From an uncultured Paracoccaceae bacterium (GTDB taxonomy: Bacteria > Pseudomonadota > Alphaproteobacteria > Rhodobacterales > Rhodobacteraceae), in NCBI GenBank assembly GCA_937927885.1, contig CALEZJ010000418.1, forward strand, positions 1 through 17,863: a stretch of DNA of 17,863 nucleotides. Direction: 5' to 3'. The position numbers and the translations under genes are program-made. Below, piece by piece: positions 17,079 to 17,863 of the stretch. Within the stretch, counting starts at the first letter, position 1, and every line of letters starts with the position of its first letter. The notes below the pieces were generated by a model. The model was given only the letters and a program-made list of their open reading frames with translations. It was not told the origin of the DNA and ran no database searches.

Positions 17079-17146
17079 CCGGCTTGGCGCCCGCGCGTCT
17101 TGGTGACAAACCGGGGCCTTGCCCCTCTGGAACAGGAGCCCTGAGC

Positions 17147-17497
17147 ATGGCCTTGAAACCCACGATCGCGCTGCTGGCGCTTGGCGCGGTTGCCTTGACC
17201 GCCTGCGGTCCCTTTCCCGATGCGCGCGCGCGCAGCATCGCCCGGCCCGCGCCCATGGCACCGGTGCAACCCGCCCCCGGCCGCCCGGCAAACGAGGCCG
17301 AATCCGCCTGTTTCGAGGCCGGGCGCGCGGCGGGATTCGAAGGGATGCGGCTGGTTGGGTCCGTCGAGGTGATGGGCACCCAGGGCGTGGCCACCTCGCG
17401 CGACGTGATGATCGGCGTGCGACGCGGCGGGCAAAGCTTCGAGGGGCGCTGCTCCTATTCCTACGAAACCAACAGCGCGCGGATCATGACGCTGTGA
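17147..17497 (+). CDS. Small lipoprotein of unknown function
   Basis: A 116-residue protein, not recognised as a named family. It starts MALKPTIALLALGAVALTAC: a lipoprotein signal with the lipobox LTAC and Cys20 as lipidation site. A Pro/Ala/Arg-rich segment (about 21-54) is followed by a compact C-terminal domain with two cysteines (in ESACFEAG and EGRCSYSYE). These could form a disulfide in the periplasm. The arrangement of a short alpha segment and a beta-rich end closed by a second Cys resembles small periplasmic domains seen in alphaproteobacterial hypothetical proteins. The ATG at 17147 has AACAGGAG upstream; an in-frame ATG at 17075 overlapping recN lacks the signal peptide. It lies 68 bases after recN and may be read from the same transcript. 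Confidence 0.78.
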   Translation: MALKPTIALLALGAVALTACGPFPDARARSIARPAPMAPVQPAPGRPANEAESACFEAGRAAGFEGMRLVGSVEVMGTQGVATSRDVMIGVRRGGQSFEGRCSYSYETNSARIMTL

Positions 17498-17499
17498 AA

Positions 17500-17522
17500 A
17501 GGGTGGGGTGAAACCCCACCTT
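17500..17522 (+). terminator. Strong hairpin after the lipoprotein gene, possible terminator
   Basis: GGTGGGGT (17502-17509) pairs perfectly with ACCCCACC (17513-17520) around a GAA loop, and the stem can be extended by one G-T and one A-T pair. It starts five bases after the stop. Only TT follows, so termination efficiency is uncertain. It may instead be one copy of a dispersed GGTGGGGT-type palindrome common in proteobacterial intergenic DNA. Confidence 0.5.
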
Positions 17523-17611
17523 ACCAAGGGGGACAAGTGTTTTCCCTGTCTTCCGGCGCGAGGATCTTTCGAAACAGCCCGAACCCGCGGCCTGCCCGCA
17601 ACACCACATCC

Positions 17612-17659
17612 CCGCCGGACCGTTTCCCCAAGCCTACCAGAGGCCGACGCCTGCCGGGG
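17612..17659. repeat. 48-bp direct repeat, copy 1
   Basis: It begins CCGCCGGACCGTTTCCCC and ends in GCCTGCCGGGG. It matches 17804-17851 at 45 of 48 positions (differences at 17634, 17636 and 17647). The two copies are offset by 192 bases. Confidence 0.85.
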
Positions 17660-17668
17660 CGGGTGCTG

Positions 17669-17693
17669 GCCGAGTGCCTTTGGGGCACTCGGC
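17669..17693. other. Perfect 10-bp hairpin between the two direct repeats
   Basis: GCCGAGTGCC (17669-17678) pairs with GGCACTCGGC (17684-17693) around a TTTGG loop. No T-run follows on either strand, so a simple terminator is unlikely. It lies ten bases after direct-repeat copy 1. Confidence 0.7.
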
Positions 17694-17803
17694 GTCAGGT
17701 GGAAACCGCAGGGCATGACCTCGGCAATGGCCTCGGCCAAGGACCCGCCCCCTCGGGCGGAACCGGAAACGCCCGCGTTTCCCCGCCCGTCGAGACCACC
17801 CCG

Positions 17804-17851
17804 CCGCCGGACCGTTTCCCCAAGCATGCCAGAGGCCGCCGCCTGCCGGGG
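17804..17851. repeat. 48-bp direct repeat, copy 2
   Basis: Second copy of the 17612-17659 element with three mismatches. Its right end runs into a GCCTGCC-GGGG-GGCAGGC hairpin (17841-17858) that copy 1 lacks. The array may continue beyond the window. Confidence 0.85.
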
Positions 17852-17863
17852 GGCAGGCAGGCG

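Larger units (their letters stand above)
17523..17863. other. Right-edge region without a convincing gene; contains repeats and hairpins
   Basis: These 341 bases carry no ORF with recognisable features. They contain a 48-bp direct repeat in two copies, a long hairpin at 17669-17693, a stem GCCTGCC-GGGG-GGCAGGC at 17841-17858, and several CCTCGGC/GGCC repeats. A reverse-strand frame is open across the region and through the neighbouring genes, but this is expected at this GC content. Confidence 0.5.

Noticed and set aside
17079..17146. Terminator between recN and the lipoprotein gene
   Set aside because: The GGGGC-CTT-GCCCC stem near 17113-17125 is short and has no T-run.
16919..17827. Reverse-strand frame of about 300 codons across the lipoprotein gene and the right-edge repeats
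   Set aside because: Most of it is antisense to recN and the lipoprotein gene, and it shows no domain. The part over the repeats cannot be judged without sequence to the right.
1..17863. CRISPR array, prophage, insertion sequence, toxin-antitoxin or secondary-metabolite genes
   Set aside because: No regularly spaced repeats, transposase, integrase or biosynthetic domains are visible on either strand.

Overview
The window is a high-GC stretch of a bacterial chromosome. It carries the distal half of a division and cell wall (dcw) cluster, followed by lpxC, bamD and recN. The order (tRNA-Asp) murD - rarD-like - ftsW - murG - murC - small membrane protein - murB - ddl - ftsQ - ftsA - ftsZ - lpxC - bamD - recN - lipoprotein, the strong GC bias at third codon positions, the very long FtsZ linker ending in [11 protein letters not shown], and the FtsA C-terminal helix all point to an alphaproteobacterium. 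The Rhodobacterales (Paracoccaceae) are the most likely group. That assignment is inferred from gene order and protein character, not from a database match.

Layout. Positions 1-50 are the 3' part of a tRNA-Asp(GUC), closed by a strong intrinsic terminator (61-84). murD (210-1598) follows. Next come a double-hairpin intergenic element and an EamA/RarD-type permease that is not a division gene. The core run is ftsW-murG-murC-(115-aa membrane protein)-murB (2667-7622), with junctions that overlap by 1 or 4 bases or are 9 bases apart. A 96-base hairpin-rich spacer leads to ddl-ftsQ-ftsA (7719-11172), with 13- and 4-base overlaps. A 214-base spacer carrying repeated CGG-AAAAT-CGG-like motifs precedes ftsZ (11387-13216), which ends at a clear terminator (13259-13282). 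lpxC has a GTG start and a plausible promoter. bamD and recN form a pair 11 bases apart. A short lipoprotein gene with no recognised function is the last gene. The final 366 bases hold no convincing gene but contain a hairpin, a second hairpin inside a repeat region, and a 48-bp direct repeat.

How the genes work together. MurC, MurB, MurD and Ddl make cytoplasmic peptidoglycan precursors, and MurG forms lipid II. FtsW polymerises lipid II at the septum. FtsQ, FtsA and FtsZ build and anchor the divisome. LpxC commits precursor to lipid A, and BamD helps insert outer-membrane proteins. RecN acts in double-strand break repair. All genes are on the + strand.

No new defence, mobile or biosynthetic system is visible; the window is mostly conserved housekeeping DNA. 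The points worth a second look are local: an unidentified membrane protein translationally coupled between murC and murB, a long Pro/Ala-rich N-terminal extension on FtsQ, short motifs embedded in the FtsZ linker, repeated motifs in the ftsZ leader, a Phe in the FtsA phosphate-1 loop, and the repeat region at the right edge.
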